Of a stretch of 64,000 bases of DNA, positions 1 to 8,079 are shown one piece after another. A program made the position numbers and the translations under genes. Below the pieces are notes generated by a model. It was not told where the DNA came from. It did not search any database and was given only the letters and a program-made list of their open reading frames with translations. The stretch comes from QVMM01 sp047030855 (GTDB lineage Bacteria > Bacteroidota > Bacteroidia > Bacteroidales > Dysgonomonadaceae), in contig JBKYIJ010000009.1 in NCBI GenBank assembly GCA_047030855.1, positions 1 through 64,000 of the forward strand, given 5' to 3'. Positions within the stretch are counted from its first letter, which is position 1. Every line of letters begins with the position of its first letter.

Positions 1-1
1 A

Positions 2-1155
2 AGGGTTAAGAGGGACAAAGGTTTCAACGCTTCAGCACCTGACTACATGGTAAAAAGAAAGTCTCAGCACTTGAAATTAACAATGAGATTCAACGGCTTG
101 AAAATTTGGCAGATACGACTTTCAAAACATTTGAAGTAAATGATCACTTGCCTACACTTCAAGAATATAGAGAAAGATTCAACAAAACAAATAAAGGAGA
201 TGTAGACATGGATTTTTCTAATGAACCAAAAGAGGCTCAAAAGTCGTTCATAGATATTTTTGACGAGTTTGTAAAAGAATCTGGCACACAAAATGATTGG
301 ACAGACTCAACTTATAAAAAGTTTGGAAGTGTTAGAAATCATCTGAAAGACTTTGATGGACATATTGTATTTGAAGACTTTTCCGAAAATAAGCTAATTG
401 ATTACGTAAACTTTCTTCGTACTCAAAAGAATATGAGGAACAGCACAATTGAAAAACAAGTGAAGTTTTTGAAATGGTTTTTACGCTGGGCATTAAGAAA
501 AAGCTATCATAATAACAATGTATTTGAAACCTTCAAGCCTAAACTTAAAACCACTCAAAAGAAAGTCATTTTTCTAACATGGACAGAGCGTACCCAATTG
601 AGAGAATATAATATTCCCGAAACAAAAAAATATCTTGATCGTGTAAGGGATGTATTTCTTTTTCAATGTTTCAGTGGATTAAGATATTCAGATGTTTTCA
701 ATCTTAGGCGAAGTGATGTAAAAGAAAATCACATTGAAGTAACCACAGTCAAAACAGCAGATAGTCTGATTATTGAACTGAATGACCATAGTAAAGCCAT
801 TCTGAATAAGTACAAAAATGTTCATTTTGAACATGATAAAGTATTGCCTGTTATTACCAATCAAAAGATGAATGATTATTTGAAAGAACTTGCAGAATTG
901 GCAGGAATAGACGAGCCAATACGAGAAACATATTACAAAGGAAATGAACGAATTGACGAAGTAATGCCCAAATATGCTTTATTAGGAACTCATGCCGGAC
1001 GTAGAACTTTTATTTGTAATGCATTATCTTTGGGTATTCCTGCACAGGTAGTAATGAAGTGGACAGGGCATAGCGACTACAAAGCAATGAAGCCATATAT
1101 TGATATTGCTGATGATATAAAAGCTAATGCAATGAATAAGTTTAACCAACTGTGA
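2..1155 (+). CDS. Tyrosine recombinase/integrase, 5' end outside window, frame disrupted near base 55
   Basis: Site-specific integrase that would cut and rejoin att sites for excision and integration of the accessory element. The main open frame (from about base 43) carries the whole catalytic domain: the first Arg in GLRYSD, a Lys in TVKT, the HAGRR (HxxR) box, the GHSDY histidine and a final Tyr in KPYIDI. The N-terminal SAM-like core-binding domain precedes it. No ATG exists in this frame before base 106, where only a TTG is found, and the frame is closed by TGA at 40-42. The other frame, from base 2, encodes KGFNASAPDYMVK, which joins naturally to KKVSALEINNEIQRLEN if one A is added to the A run at 52-56. 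The gene therefore starts left of the window and has a one-base defect. Family is certain; target site is unknown. Confidence 0.85.
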
Positions 1156-1195
1156 TTATATTTGCAATATTATTGTAAAACTGAACATTATCTAA

Positions 1196-2203
1196 ATGAA
1201 CAATAAAAATATTGAACTCCATAATGATTTTATATCTGATATAAAAGGCATTATAACATCTGCTAGAGATTCGGCAATAAGAAGCGTTGATTCCGAACGT
1301 GTAAAAATGTATTGGAGATTGGGCGAACGTATTTTTGTTGAAGAACAACAAGAAAAAGAGAGAGCTGAATATGGCAGTTACTTGTTACGGAATCTGTCAG
1401 TTAAAATACAGCCTGAATTTGGGAGCGGTTTCTCTGTTAGAGTATTGGAGCAATGTCGTCAATTTTACAGAACATATCCAATTACGAACGCACTGCGTTC
1501 GCAATTGAACTGGTATCAATACCGTCTTTTAATTCAGATAGATAATGAAGATAAAAGAGAATACTATGAGTTGGAAACTGTCAATAATGGATGGACTGGT
1601 AGGGAACTTGAAAGACAGATTAATTCAGGATTATACGAAAGGCTATTATTGAGTAATGACAAGAAGTCTATTCTCGAAATAGCACGAAAAGAAAGAATAC
1701 CGGAACGACCAACAGATATAATAAAAGATCCGATGGTGTTGGAGTTCTTAGGCTTAAAACGTGATGCTACTTATTATGAAAAAGATTTAGAAAGTGCATT
1801 GATAACCAATTTACAATCTTTTTTACTTGAATTAGGCAATGGTTTTTCGTTTGTTGCCAGACAAAAACGGATATTGCTAGAAGATGATGAATTCTTTATA
1901 GATTTGGTATTTTACAATAGGCTATTACGTTGTTTTGTGATTATTGAAATTAAAACACATAAAATTACCCATGCAGATGTCGGACAGCTACAAATGTATG
2001 TAAACTACTATGACAGAAATGAGAAAATGCCTGAGGAAAATTCTACCATTGGCATACTACTTTGTGCTGATAAGAACAACACAGTCGTTAAGTATTCGTT
2101 ACCTGAAGAGAATAGAACGATAATGGCTAACAAATATCAGCTTTATCTGCCATCAGAAAAAGAGTTGCTGACCGAATTGAAACGAGAGTTAGATGATTTG
2201 TAG
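1196..2203 (+). CDS. DUF1016 (YhcG-type) PD-(D/E)XK nuclease domain protein
   Basis: 335 aa. The N-terminal half (residues about 10-170) matches the helical DUF1016 N domain, with conserved MYWRLGERI and WYQYRLLIQI stretches. The C-terminal half is a PD-(D/E)XK nuclease fold with FFIDLVFYN (Asp236) followed by IIEIKT (Glu251, Lys253), the expected catalytic triad. Such proteins are common in mobile islands and beside type I restriction loci; the exact role is not established. The start ATG lies 41 bases after the integrase stop, and the next gene begins 3 bases after this stop, so it heads a small co-directional set. Predicted cytoplasmic, with no signal peptide or membrane segment. Confidence 0.85.
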   Translation: MNNKNIELHNDFISDIKGIITSARDSAIRSVDSERVKMYWRLGERIFVEEQQEKERAEYGSYLLRNLSVKIQPEFGSGFSVRVLEQCRQFYRTYPITNALRSQLNWYQYRLLIQIDNEDKREYYELETVNNGWTGRELERQINSGLYERLLLSNDKKSILEIARKERIPERPTDIIKDPMVLEFLGLKRDATYYEKDLESALITNLQSFLLELGNGFSFVARQKRILLEDDEFFIDLVFYNRLLRCFVIIEIKTHKITHADVGQLQMYVNYYDRNEKMPEENSTIGILLCADKNNTVVKYSLPEENRTIMANKYQLYLPSEKELLTELKRELDDL

Positions 2204-2206
2204 CCT

Positions 2207-3154
2207 ATGGATACTCATAACATAAATACCACCATTACAGAACTGACTAGCTTATACGACAACCTCAATAAGCGTTGGCTTAACGATACTTGTGCTCCTG
2301 ATATGCACCAATCTTATCGCCAGTCGGAATATCACGAAGTTCACGAAAAACTGAAAGAGTTTAATATTGAGAATCTTATCTTAGGAATGATAGTAAATTC
2401 TTTGGATGAAAAAATACTCGTTCGTCTACGTTCACTATTAAATGACAATATTCAAATATACAAAACAAGACAGTCTGATTTTTCAAACATAGATTTTTCA
2501 AAAGTTTATTCCTTATATGAGGAACATTTGTTTGCGAGTAAATTTGAGTTGCTAGCTAAAGATAAAGAAGATATACAAAGTTACCCTTATCCCACAGAGC
2601 AAGAACGAAATATACTTCTGAAAGAAAATCAAATAGAGAAGAATCTACTTGAAAATGAAAGGTCTGAATACATCCGCTCCAACAGTTGGATGCTTAGAAA
2701 CTTCTATTCACTTATCTATGAGCTTACTCAATCTTTTATTTCAATCATAGAAAGTTACTTTCCTATTGAAAAAGAAGAAGAAGAGCCTATCTTAGATATA
2801 GCTGAAACAATATTTGAAACACCGTTGGAAATTGATCCTGATACTATTTTCAGAACGGGAATGTTTGACAAATTTCTTTCTTTGGAACAACAACTCATCA
2901 AAGACAAGTATCTAGATCAGACTTTGAATTGGATAGCCAAGCATGATAAAACTCATAGGGTTGACATTAAAAGTCTAATTATTTTCCTAGTAGGCTTACT
3001 TGAGAATAAGTATTTCCTGCCTGGGAAAAACCCAGATATTAGATTGTTTTTTGAAACTCGTTATAAAATAAAGATTGGGCAAAATTTTGAAAGTAAAAGA
3101 CGTGAACCACTTCAGGATAGTTATAAAGTTATTTTCTACGATTATGGCTTTTAA
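2207..3154 (+). CDS. Hypothetical protein in integrase-proximal cargo
   Basis: 315 aa, mainly helical and charged, with no signal peptide or membrane segment; not recognised with confidence. There is an acidic linker (EKEEEEP, about residue 190) between an N-terminal helical part and a conserved-looking C-terminal block (about 235-315) containing HDKTHRVDIKSLIIFLVGLL and FFETRYKIKIG. That C-terminal layout, a small helical bundle ending in a basic stretch, is reminiscent of RteC-like and other Bacteroidetes mobile-element proteins, but this is only a resemblance. It starts 3 bases after the DUF1016 stop and is followed 11 bases later by the DUF3795 gene, so the three are probably co-transcribed. 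Confidence 0.6.
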   Translation: MDTHNINTTITELTSLYDNLNKRWLNDTCAPDMHQSYRQSEYHEVHEKLKEFNIENLILGMIVNSLDEKILVRLRSLLNDNIQIYKTRQSDFSNIDFSKVYSLYEEHLFASKFELLAKDKEDIQSYPYPTEQERNILLKENQIEKNLLENERSEYIRSNSWMLRNFYSLIYELTQSFISIIESYFPIEKEEEEPILDIAETIFETPLEIDPDTIFRTGMFDKFLSLEQQLIKDKYLDQTLNWIAKHDKTHRVDIKSLIIFLVGLLENKYFLPGKNPDIRLFFETRYKIKIGQNFESKRREPLQDSYKVIFYDYGF

Positions 3155-3165
3155 AATGATTTACA

Positions 3166-3522
3166 ATGAAAGAATATAAAGGTCGAGTACCTGCTTGCGG
3201 AGTATTTTGTGGTGGTTGCCCAATCTATGTTAGGGAAAGAAAGCCATGTTTAGGAGCAGAAATAAATTCTTCGCGTTGTGAAAAATGTAAAACTTTTCAT
3301 CTCTGTTGCCAAGAAAAGGGCATAACTCATTGTTTCAATTGCGAAATATTTCCATGTCCAAAATTCAAAAGCTTTGCTAAAAGATGGTTGAAATATGGAC
3401 AGGATTTCATTGAAAATCAAAAATTATTACAAAGTATAGGAGAAATTAAATTTATAGAATACTTTAATTTAAAAGTTGAAAAACAAAATACAAACGAAAA
3501 TCAATCAGAAAACCTTTCCTGA
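3166..3522 (+). CDS. DUF3795 cysteine-rich protein
   Basis: 118 aa. Eleven cysteines lie within residues 11-64, in the pattern ACGVFCGGCP, then CEKC, HLCC and CFNCEIFPC. This is the DUF3795 signature and probably binds zinc or an iron-sulfur centre. The C-terminal third is helical and basic with no cysteine. The function of the family is unknown. It is the last gene of the integrase-proximal cargo, and about 200 bases without a gene follow. No signal peptide. Confidence 0.8.
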   Translation: MKEYKGRVPACGVFCGGCPIYVRERKPCLGAEINSSRCEKCKTFHLCCQEKGITHCFNCEIFPCPKFKSFAKRWLKYGQDFIENQKLLQSIGEIKFIEYFNLKVEKQNTNENQSENLS

Positions 3523-3543
3523 CACTCCACTTTCTCCAAACTC

Positions 3544-3627
3544 ACTACGACCCAACTACGAAATCGTAACACAAACTATCATCGTAAATCTCTCACTATC
3601 AAAAGCCAGTAATCCGCTCAACTACGA
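3544..3627. repeat. Cluster of TACGA/TCGTA half sites upstream of the replication/mobilisation genes
   Basis: Five copies of the pentamer occur in under 90 bases: ACTACGA at 3544-3550, TACGA-aa-TCGTA as a perfect dyad at 3557-3568, TCGTA at 3582-3586 and ACTACGA at 3621-3627. They lie in the gene-free gap before the DUF3853 and ATPase genes and just upstream of the -7 element at 3655. They look like operator or iteron sites for an element-encoded DNA-binding protein; the binder is inferred, not shown. Confidence 0.4.
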
Positions 3628-3654
3628 TTTCTGACCACCCTTTCCTATTCCCTG

Positions 3655-3662
3655 TACCTTTG
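3655..3662 (+). promoter_or_regulatory. -7 element TACCTTTG
   Basis: A perfect match to the Bacteroidota -7 consensus TAnnTTTG, 62 bases ahead of the ATG at 3725. No clear -33 TTTG lies at the right distance. It would drive the DUF3853-ATPase pair. Confidence 0.5.
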
Positions 3663-3724
3663 TAATATCGCATGACGGTAAACCGGCCGGCTATCAGATT
3701 GCTATCATTTTAATTTTGATTATT

Positions 3725-4033
3725 ATGAATTTAGATGAACTTAGGGTAAAGCCTTTATGGCAAATGACAGGCGAAGAATTTTTGTTTCTACAACAACACG
3801 CTGAACCGAAAGTGCAACAGCAATCAAAGACAGTTGTACCTGACACCACTAAAAAGTATGTATATGGTATAGCGGGCATTGCTCGTCTGTTTGGTTGTAG
3901 TATTCCTACTGCTAGCCGAATCAAGAAAAGCGGTAAGATAGCCAAAGCCATTACACAAATTGGCAGAAAGATTATTGTCGATGCCGAACAGGCTTTGGAA
4001 CTAGCTGGACAAAAATCGGGAGGGCGTAGGTAA
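3725..4033 (+). CDS. DUF3853 family helix-turn-helix protein
   Basis: 102 aa from the ATG at 3725; an upstream in-frame TTG at 3716 is less likely. The family is typical of Bacteroidetes mobilisable elements. The N-terminus (LDELRVKPLWQMTGEEF) is followed by a helix-turn-helix of the excisionase/MerR type at about residues 48-95 (YGIAGIARLFGCSIPTASR, then an RKIIVD wing). This suggests DNA binding as an excision factor or a regulator of the element, perhaps at the TACGA sites just upstream. The stop codon overlaps the start of the ATPase gene by one base, so the two are translationally coupled. Confidence 0.75.
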   Translation: MNLDELRVKPLWQMTGEEFLFLQQHAEPKVQQQSKTVVPDTTKKYVYGIAGIARLFGCSIPTASRIKKSGKIAKAITQIGRKIIVDAEQALELAGQKSGGRR

Positions 4034-5088
4034 TGAAAACACAAGCTAAAGCCGATGAAGGAATAAGCATAGCTGACATTTGGAAGAAATCCCGATTGTT
4101 GGTTACTGATAACTTCCTGCAACCTCCTGTTGTTCTTCGTGTGGATGATTCAATTATTGGCACACTGGGTAATTTTAGTGCTTCAACTGGAAAAGCCAAG
4201 AGCAAGAAAACATTCAATATTTGTGCTATCGTAGCTTCGGCTCTAATAAATGGAACCATATTGAGCTATCAAGGCAGTTTTTCAGACACTAAGCGTAAGA
4301 TTCTGTATGTCGATACCGAACAAAGTCCTTTCCATTGTCACAAGGTATTAAGACGTATTCTTGCTCTGGCAGGATTACCACTTAACAAACAGCCTAAAAC
4401 ATTAGAGTTTCTATGCCTGAGAGGAAGCGATCCGAAAGCTAGAATAACAGTTATTGAACATGTTATCAATAATACAGAGCATTTAGGATTAGTAATTATT
4501 GACGGCATTCGTGACTTGGTATATGATATCAATAGTCCGAGCGAATCAACGACCTTGATTACAAAGCTGATGCAATGGACAGATGAAAAGCAAATACATA
4601 TTCATGTTGTCTTGCATCTGAATAAAGGAGATGATAACACACGAGGTCACTTAGGAACGGAATTGAACAACAAAGCCGAAACAGTTTTGCAAGTTACAAA
4701 AGATGAATTCGATAAAGACACCAGCTCTGTAGCATCTATGTTTATCCGAGATCGCGACTTTGAACCCTTTGCTTTCCGTATCAACAACGACAGCCTTCCT
4801 GAACTGATAGAAAACTATCAACCACAACAACCCATGAAAAAGAAAGCATTCGATTACAAAGAAGTTTCGGAAGAAAAACACCGGGAAGCTTTGGATGCTG
4901 TATTCTCTATTGGTGATGGGCTATCGTATGCCAGTTTGATTGAAAGATTGCGTATTTGCTATGCCTCTGTCGGTTGTGAGTGTGGCATCAATAAAGCAAA
5001 GAAACTCAAACAATTTCTATTCAACAAGCGGATGATTATCCAAGGCGAAGACAAACTGTATCGCTACAACTCCAATTTCTATTACTAA
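4033..5088 (+). CDS. RepA-like AAA/RecA-fold ATPase of a mobilisable element
   Basis: 351 aa. A RecA-like ATPase core has a variant P-loop at residues 48-60 (FSASTGKAKSKKT), a strand ending ILYVDTEQ (about 90-96) and a Walker B strand LVIIDGIRDL (Asp157). The late conserved HLNKGDDNTRGHLGTEL box resembles the sensor region of RepA-type helicases. The C-terminal 80 residues look like a small winged-helix domain. Bacteroidetes integrative mobilisable elements commonly encode such a protein directly before a TOPRIM primase, as here, and the pair probably supports replication of the excised circle. It overlaps the DUF3853 stop (taATG). The hexameric helicase role is inferred from family and context. 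Confidence 0.75.
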   Translation: MKTQAKADEGISIADIWKKSRLLVTDNFLQPPVVLRVDDSIIGTLGNFSASTGKAKSKKTFNICAIVASALINGTILSYQGSFSDTKRKILYVDTEQSPFHCHKVLRRILALAGLPLNKQPKTLEFLCLRGSDPKARITVIEHVINNTEHLGLVIIDGIRDLVYDINSPSESTTLITKLMQWTDEKQIHIHVVLHLNKGDDNTRGHLGTELNNKAETVLQVTKDEFDKDTSSVASMFIRDRDFEPFAFRINNDSLPELIENYQPQQPMKKKAFDYKEVSEEKHREALDAVFSIGDGLSYASLIERLRICYASVGCECGINKAKKLKQFLFNKRMIIQGEDKLYRYNSNFYY

Positions 5089-5103
5089 TCTGTTCCATCG
5101 GTT

Positions 5104-5145
5104 TAGTTTAGTTCGGGCATATATATGATAGACCATACTAAACTA
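5104..5145. repeat. 9-bp inverted repeat between ATPase and primase genes
   Basis: TAGTTTAGT (5104-5112) faces ACTAAACTA (5137-5145) across an AT-rich 24-base spacer containing alternating AT. It sits in the 84-base gap before the primase start. Possible operator or replication-origin element; nothing in the sequence decides between these. Confidence 0.35.
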
Positions 5146-5172
5146 CTCCCATAAAAGAAAAAAAATTAACGT

Positions 5173-6114
5173 ATGAAAACAAGAGAAATTAATTTATATC
5201 CGATACACAGATATTTGGCAAATTTAAATATCCATCCAGCCAAAGACCGGGGTTATTACGGCATGTATCATTCTCCATTTCGGGAAGACCACAATGCGAG
5301 TATGAAAGTAGATTATAATAAAAACCTGTGGATAGACTACGGGGCAAACGAAGGTGGAACATTGATAGACCTGGCAATGAAGATAAACAACTGTACAAAT
5401 GGCGAAGCCATGCGGTTATTAGAAAAGCACATTGGCGGAACTATTCCCGATTCTTTTTCTTTTCAAAGGAATATCTCCAATGAAACAACAAAGGAAGATC
5501 CAAGAATAACGATTCTAAAAGCAATACCTCTGTCTCATCCGTCCTTAGGACAGTATCTGAACAAACGTTCTATCAATACCGATGCAGCAAAGCTCCATTG
5601 TAAGGAAGTCCACTACTCAGTAAATAACAGGAATTACTTTGCTGTAGGATTTCCGAACAATTCCGAGGGTTATGAGTTGCGTAGTGAGTATTTTCAGGGA
5701 TGTACCAATAAGGACATAACAACCTATTCCGGTATGGATACAAACAAAGAGAGTTGTTTAATATTCGAGGGTTTTATGGACTATCTCTCCTATCTGACAT
5801 TGAAAAATATGAAAGTATCTAAACAGGATGCTGTTATACTCAATTCCGTACATAATCTGCCTAAGGCGATGGACTTTATCAAATTATATCCTAAGGTCTA
5901 TTGTTATTTGGACAATGACGAAGCCGGCAGAAATGCGACTCAACAGATAAACAAATGGAGCCGTACACAAGGTTGGACACATATAGATAAGTCTACAGAG
6001 TATAGTGAGTACAAAGACCTGAACGAGTATCTTGTTTCAACCAAGCAGATACAGCTAAAAGAGAAGCCAGTTATTCAAGAAAAACGGAAACCATCGAGAG
6101 GTTTCAGACCCTGA
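5173..6114 (+). CDS. TOPRIM-domain DNA primase-like protein
   Basis: 313 aa. The N-terminal 90 residues have the shape of a CHC2 primase zinc-binding domain (YHSPFREDHNASMKV, NLWIDYGANEGGTLIDLAM), but the zinc-binding cysteines are absent. A TOPRIM domain follows: the glutamate motif LIFEGFMDYLSYL (Glu200), then the DxD motif YLDNDEAGRN (Asp248, Asp250). Proteins of this build accompany RepA-like ATPases in Bacteroidetes mobilisable elements and prime replication of the transferred or excised strand. The C-terminus is short and basic (EKRKPSRGFRP). The loss of the CHC2 cysteines is usual for this mobile-element branch. Confidence 0.8.
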   Translation: MKTREINLYPIHRYLANLNIHPAKDRGYYGMYHSPFREDHNASMKVDYNKNLWIDYGANEGGTLIDLAMKINNCTNGEAMRLLEKHIGGTIPDSFSFQRNISNETTKEDPRITILKAIPLSHPSLGQYLNKRSINTDAAKLHCKEVHYSVNNRNYFAVGFPNNSEGYELRSEYFQGCTNKDITTYSGMDTNKESCLIFEGFMDYLSYLTLKNMKVSKQDAVILNSVHNLPKAMDFIKLYPKVYCYLDNDEAGRNATQQINKWSRTQGWTHIDKSTEYSEYKDLNEYLVSTKQIQLKEKPVIQEKRKPSRGFRP

Positions 6115-6154
6115 GTTTTCGTGCGTTCCCAAGGGACTTTAGATAAAGCCATAG

Positions 6155-6323
6155 CCTATTAGGGGTTTTTCTTTACGCTCTCGTTACACTTCCACTAAAA
6201 AACCCCAATAGGCAAAGGCGTTCCCCCTTTTGAATCCCCCTAGCGGTCTAACGACCGCAGTCGCTTGGAAGCGACAATTTACAATGATGAATCATTGTCT
6301 GCCGACTCAGTTTTTGTCGGCAG
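6155..6323. other. Candidate oriT: five consecutive inverted repeats
   Basis: This gene-free stretch sits directly before the MobV relaxase and holds five dyads. The first is CCTATTAGGGGTTTTT (6155-6170) with AAAAACCCCAATAGG (about 6198-6212), one base unmatched. The second is GCGGTC/GACCGC (6243-6248, 6253-6258). The third is GTCGCTT/AAGCGAC (6260-6266, 6269-6275). The fourth is ACAATGAT/ATCATTGT (6281-6288, 6291-6298). The last is CTGCCGAC/GTCGGCAG (6299-6306, 6316-6323). Relaxases of the MobV group nick next to such repeats immediately upstream of their own gene, which supports an oriT role. The nic site itself cannot be named from the sequence. Confidence 0.65.
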
Positions 6324-6371
6324 GCTTGGTTATCAATTCTCAAATTTACGAACTTTTAATTGAAAATAATC

Positions 6372-7682
6372 ATGGGATATGTTGTTCTCCATTTAGATAA
6401 ATCGCCCGGAAATGAATCCGCGATGACAGACCATATAGAACGAAAAGTGATTGCTCCGAATGTTGATCCAACCCGAACACATTTAAACAAAGACCTGATT
6501 GAATTTCCCGACGGAGTAACCAACAGAACGGAAGCGATACAGCACCGAATAGAAAATGCAGGGCTAAGCCGAAAAGTTGGAAAGAATCAGGTACAGGTAA
6601 TTCGGTTTATCTTATCGGGCAGTACGGAAGATATGCTAAAAATACAAGAGGGAGGAAAACTTGATGACTGGTGCCGGGACAGTATGGACTGGGCGAAGAA
6701 AGAATACGGAGAGAAGAATGTTGTGGCAGCAACTTTACATCTGGATGAAGATGCTCCCCATATTCATGTTGCGGTAGTTCCTATTGTTCAAGGAAAGCGG
6801 AGACAAAAGAAATCGAATAAAGAACAGGAAGTCCCTAAAAAACAGTACAAGAAGAAAAGCACAAACAGACCTCGACTCTGTGCCGATGATGTGATGACTA
6901 AAGAGAAATTAACTCATTATCAGGATAGCTATGCAGAAGCTATGGCTAAATATGGCTTAAAACGTGGAGTAAAAGGTTCGGAAGCTCGACATATTTCAAC
7001 GTCGGAGCACTTTCGTAATCAGAAAGTAGAATCTAATAATCTGCAAATAGATATTGCGTTGCTTTTACAACAGAAAGAAGCGGAACAAACAGCTTTAGAA
7101 GAGATCAAAAACCAAAAGAAAGCCGAAAAGTTTAAAAATACAGCTGCCGATGTAGGTTCTACTATTATCGAGGGGATTGGCTCAATGATAGGTACTTCAA
7201 AAGTAAAAAAGCAACAGCAAGAGATTGAAAATTTGAAAGAAGAAAACGCGGACTTGGTTCTGGAAGTAAAAGATTTGAAGCAAAGTATGCAAACCCAGCG
7301 AAAAGAGCACGAAACAGCATATGATAAACTAAAACAGGAACTAAAGAAGATTCATGATCTATTTCCCAAACTCAAAGATTTACTTTGGATTGAAAGAGTG
7401 TTGCAGGTTATGCGATTCTCTGAAAGCCTGATTAAGGATATACTGGATATGAAGCCTGTCGGATTTAAAGGAAAAATATATTCTCCCGAATACCAAAGAC
7501 ATTTCGAAACAGAATATTCTGTAGCTGAAATTAAGACACACCCCAAAGATACGAACAAATACGAGCTGACTATTGATGGGGTGGATGATCGAAGTTGGTT
7601 TAGGCAGAAGTATAGGGAATTTCAGCAGAGTATTGGGATAAAAATTAATGAACCTAGAAAACAGCAGGGACAAAGTAGATAA
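6372..7682 (+). CDS. MobV/Pre family relaxase
   Basis: 436 aa from the ATG at 6372. The relaxase domain fills residues 1-210. It has the THLNKDL motif near residue 40 and the metal-binding HLDEDAPHIH motif at 123-132, typical of the Pre/MobV class that nicks oriT and leads single-strand transfer. MobV relaxases are thought to act through a histidine or tyrosine nucleophile near the N-terminus. Residues about 225-335 form a long coiled coil (QQQEIENLKEENADLVLEV), common in this family. The C-terminal 90 residues are specific to Bacteroidetes members. No mating-pair genes occur in the window, so the element is mobilisable rather than self-transmissible as far as can be seen. Confidence 0.9.
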   Translation: MGYVVLHLDKSPGNESAMTDHIERKVIAPNVDPTRTHLNKDLIEFPDGVTNRTEAIQHRIENAGLSRKVGKNQVQVIRFILSGSTEDMLKIQEGGKLDDWCRDSMDWAKKEYGEKNVVAATLHLDEDAPHIHVAVVPIVQGKRRQKKSNKEQEVPKKQYKKKSTNRPRLCADDVMTKEKLTHYQDSYAEAMAKYGLKRGVKGSEARHISTSEHFRNQKVESNNLQIDIALLLQQKEAEQTALEEIKNQKKAEKFKNTAADVGSTIIEGIGSMIGTSKVKKQQQEIENLKEENADLVLEVKDLKQSMQTQRKEHETAYDKLKQELKKIHDLFPKLKDLLWIERVLQVMRFSESLIKDILDMKPVGFKGKIYSPEYQRHFETEYSVAEIKTHPKDTNKYELTIDGVDDRSWFRQKYREFQQSIGIKINEPRKQQGQSR

Positions 7683-7878
7683 ACTAAAGAAGGATAAAGG
7701 AATTAAAATGTAAAATGTTTAGAAGATGACAGTATTTGGCAGTTATCAATTTTATTTTTGTCGGAGCAAATAATAGCAACAGCCCTTTTACTCGCTTCCG
7801 AAAATATTTGCATATATTTGCCGTCAGCAACGATAGATTGCTAATGTATATTTGAAGAAGCGTAAAGTTTCGTCCTTT

Positions 7879-8015
7879 GTTTAGGGAAATCGCCAATTGA
7901 CTAATGTAGCAAGGATAAACATAACGTTCCTGTTTGATGATTGTACCTTTTGTACAGCATATCAGGCGTGGGCTGTTGTTTATTTGCTACAAGGTGTTTG
8001 GCGATACCTCTAAAC
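7879..8015. repeat. 137-bp imperfect palindrome in a 397-base gene-free gap
   Basis: The gap 7683-8079 contains no convincing gene. The left arm (7879-7920) starts GTTTAGGGAAATCGCCAA and ends GTAGCAAGGATAAAC. The reverse complement of the right arm (7978-8015) reads GTTTAGAGGTATCGCCAA and ends GTAGCAAATAAAC. The two arms therefore match over about 38-42 bases with a few mismatches and small gaps. The centre holds a small perfect hairpin (TGTAC, CTTTT loop, GTACA at 7942-7956). It could fold as a long structured RNA or a cruciform, or be a pair of inverted recombination sites. No homopurine T-tail or promoter was assigned. Confidence 0.5.
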
Positions 8016-8079
8016 AAAATAGGCGTACAGTGCCACGCTTTTTCTATTACAGAAACTCGTTTTTAACTAAAATAATTGT

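Noticed and set aside
3544..3627. CRISPR array
   Set aside because: The repeats are only 5-7 bases with uneven spacing and mixed orientation; no cas gene is present.
7684..7896. 70-aa minus-strand open frame in the gap after the relaxase
   Set aside because: No recognisable domain or start signal, and it overlaps the left arm of the palindrome.
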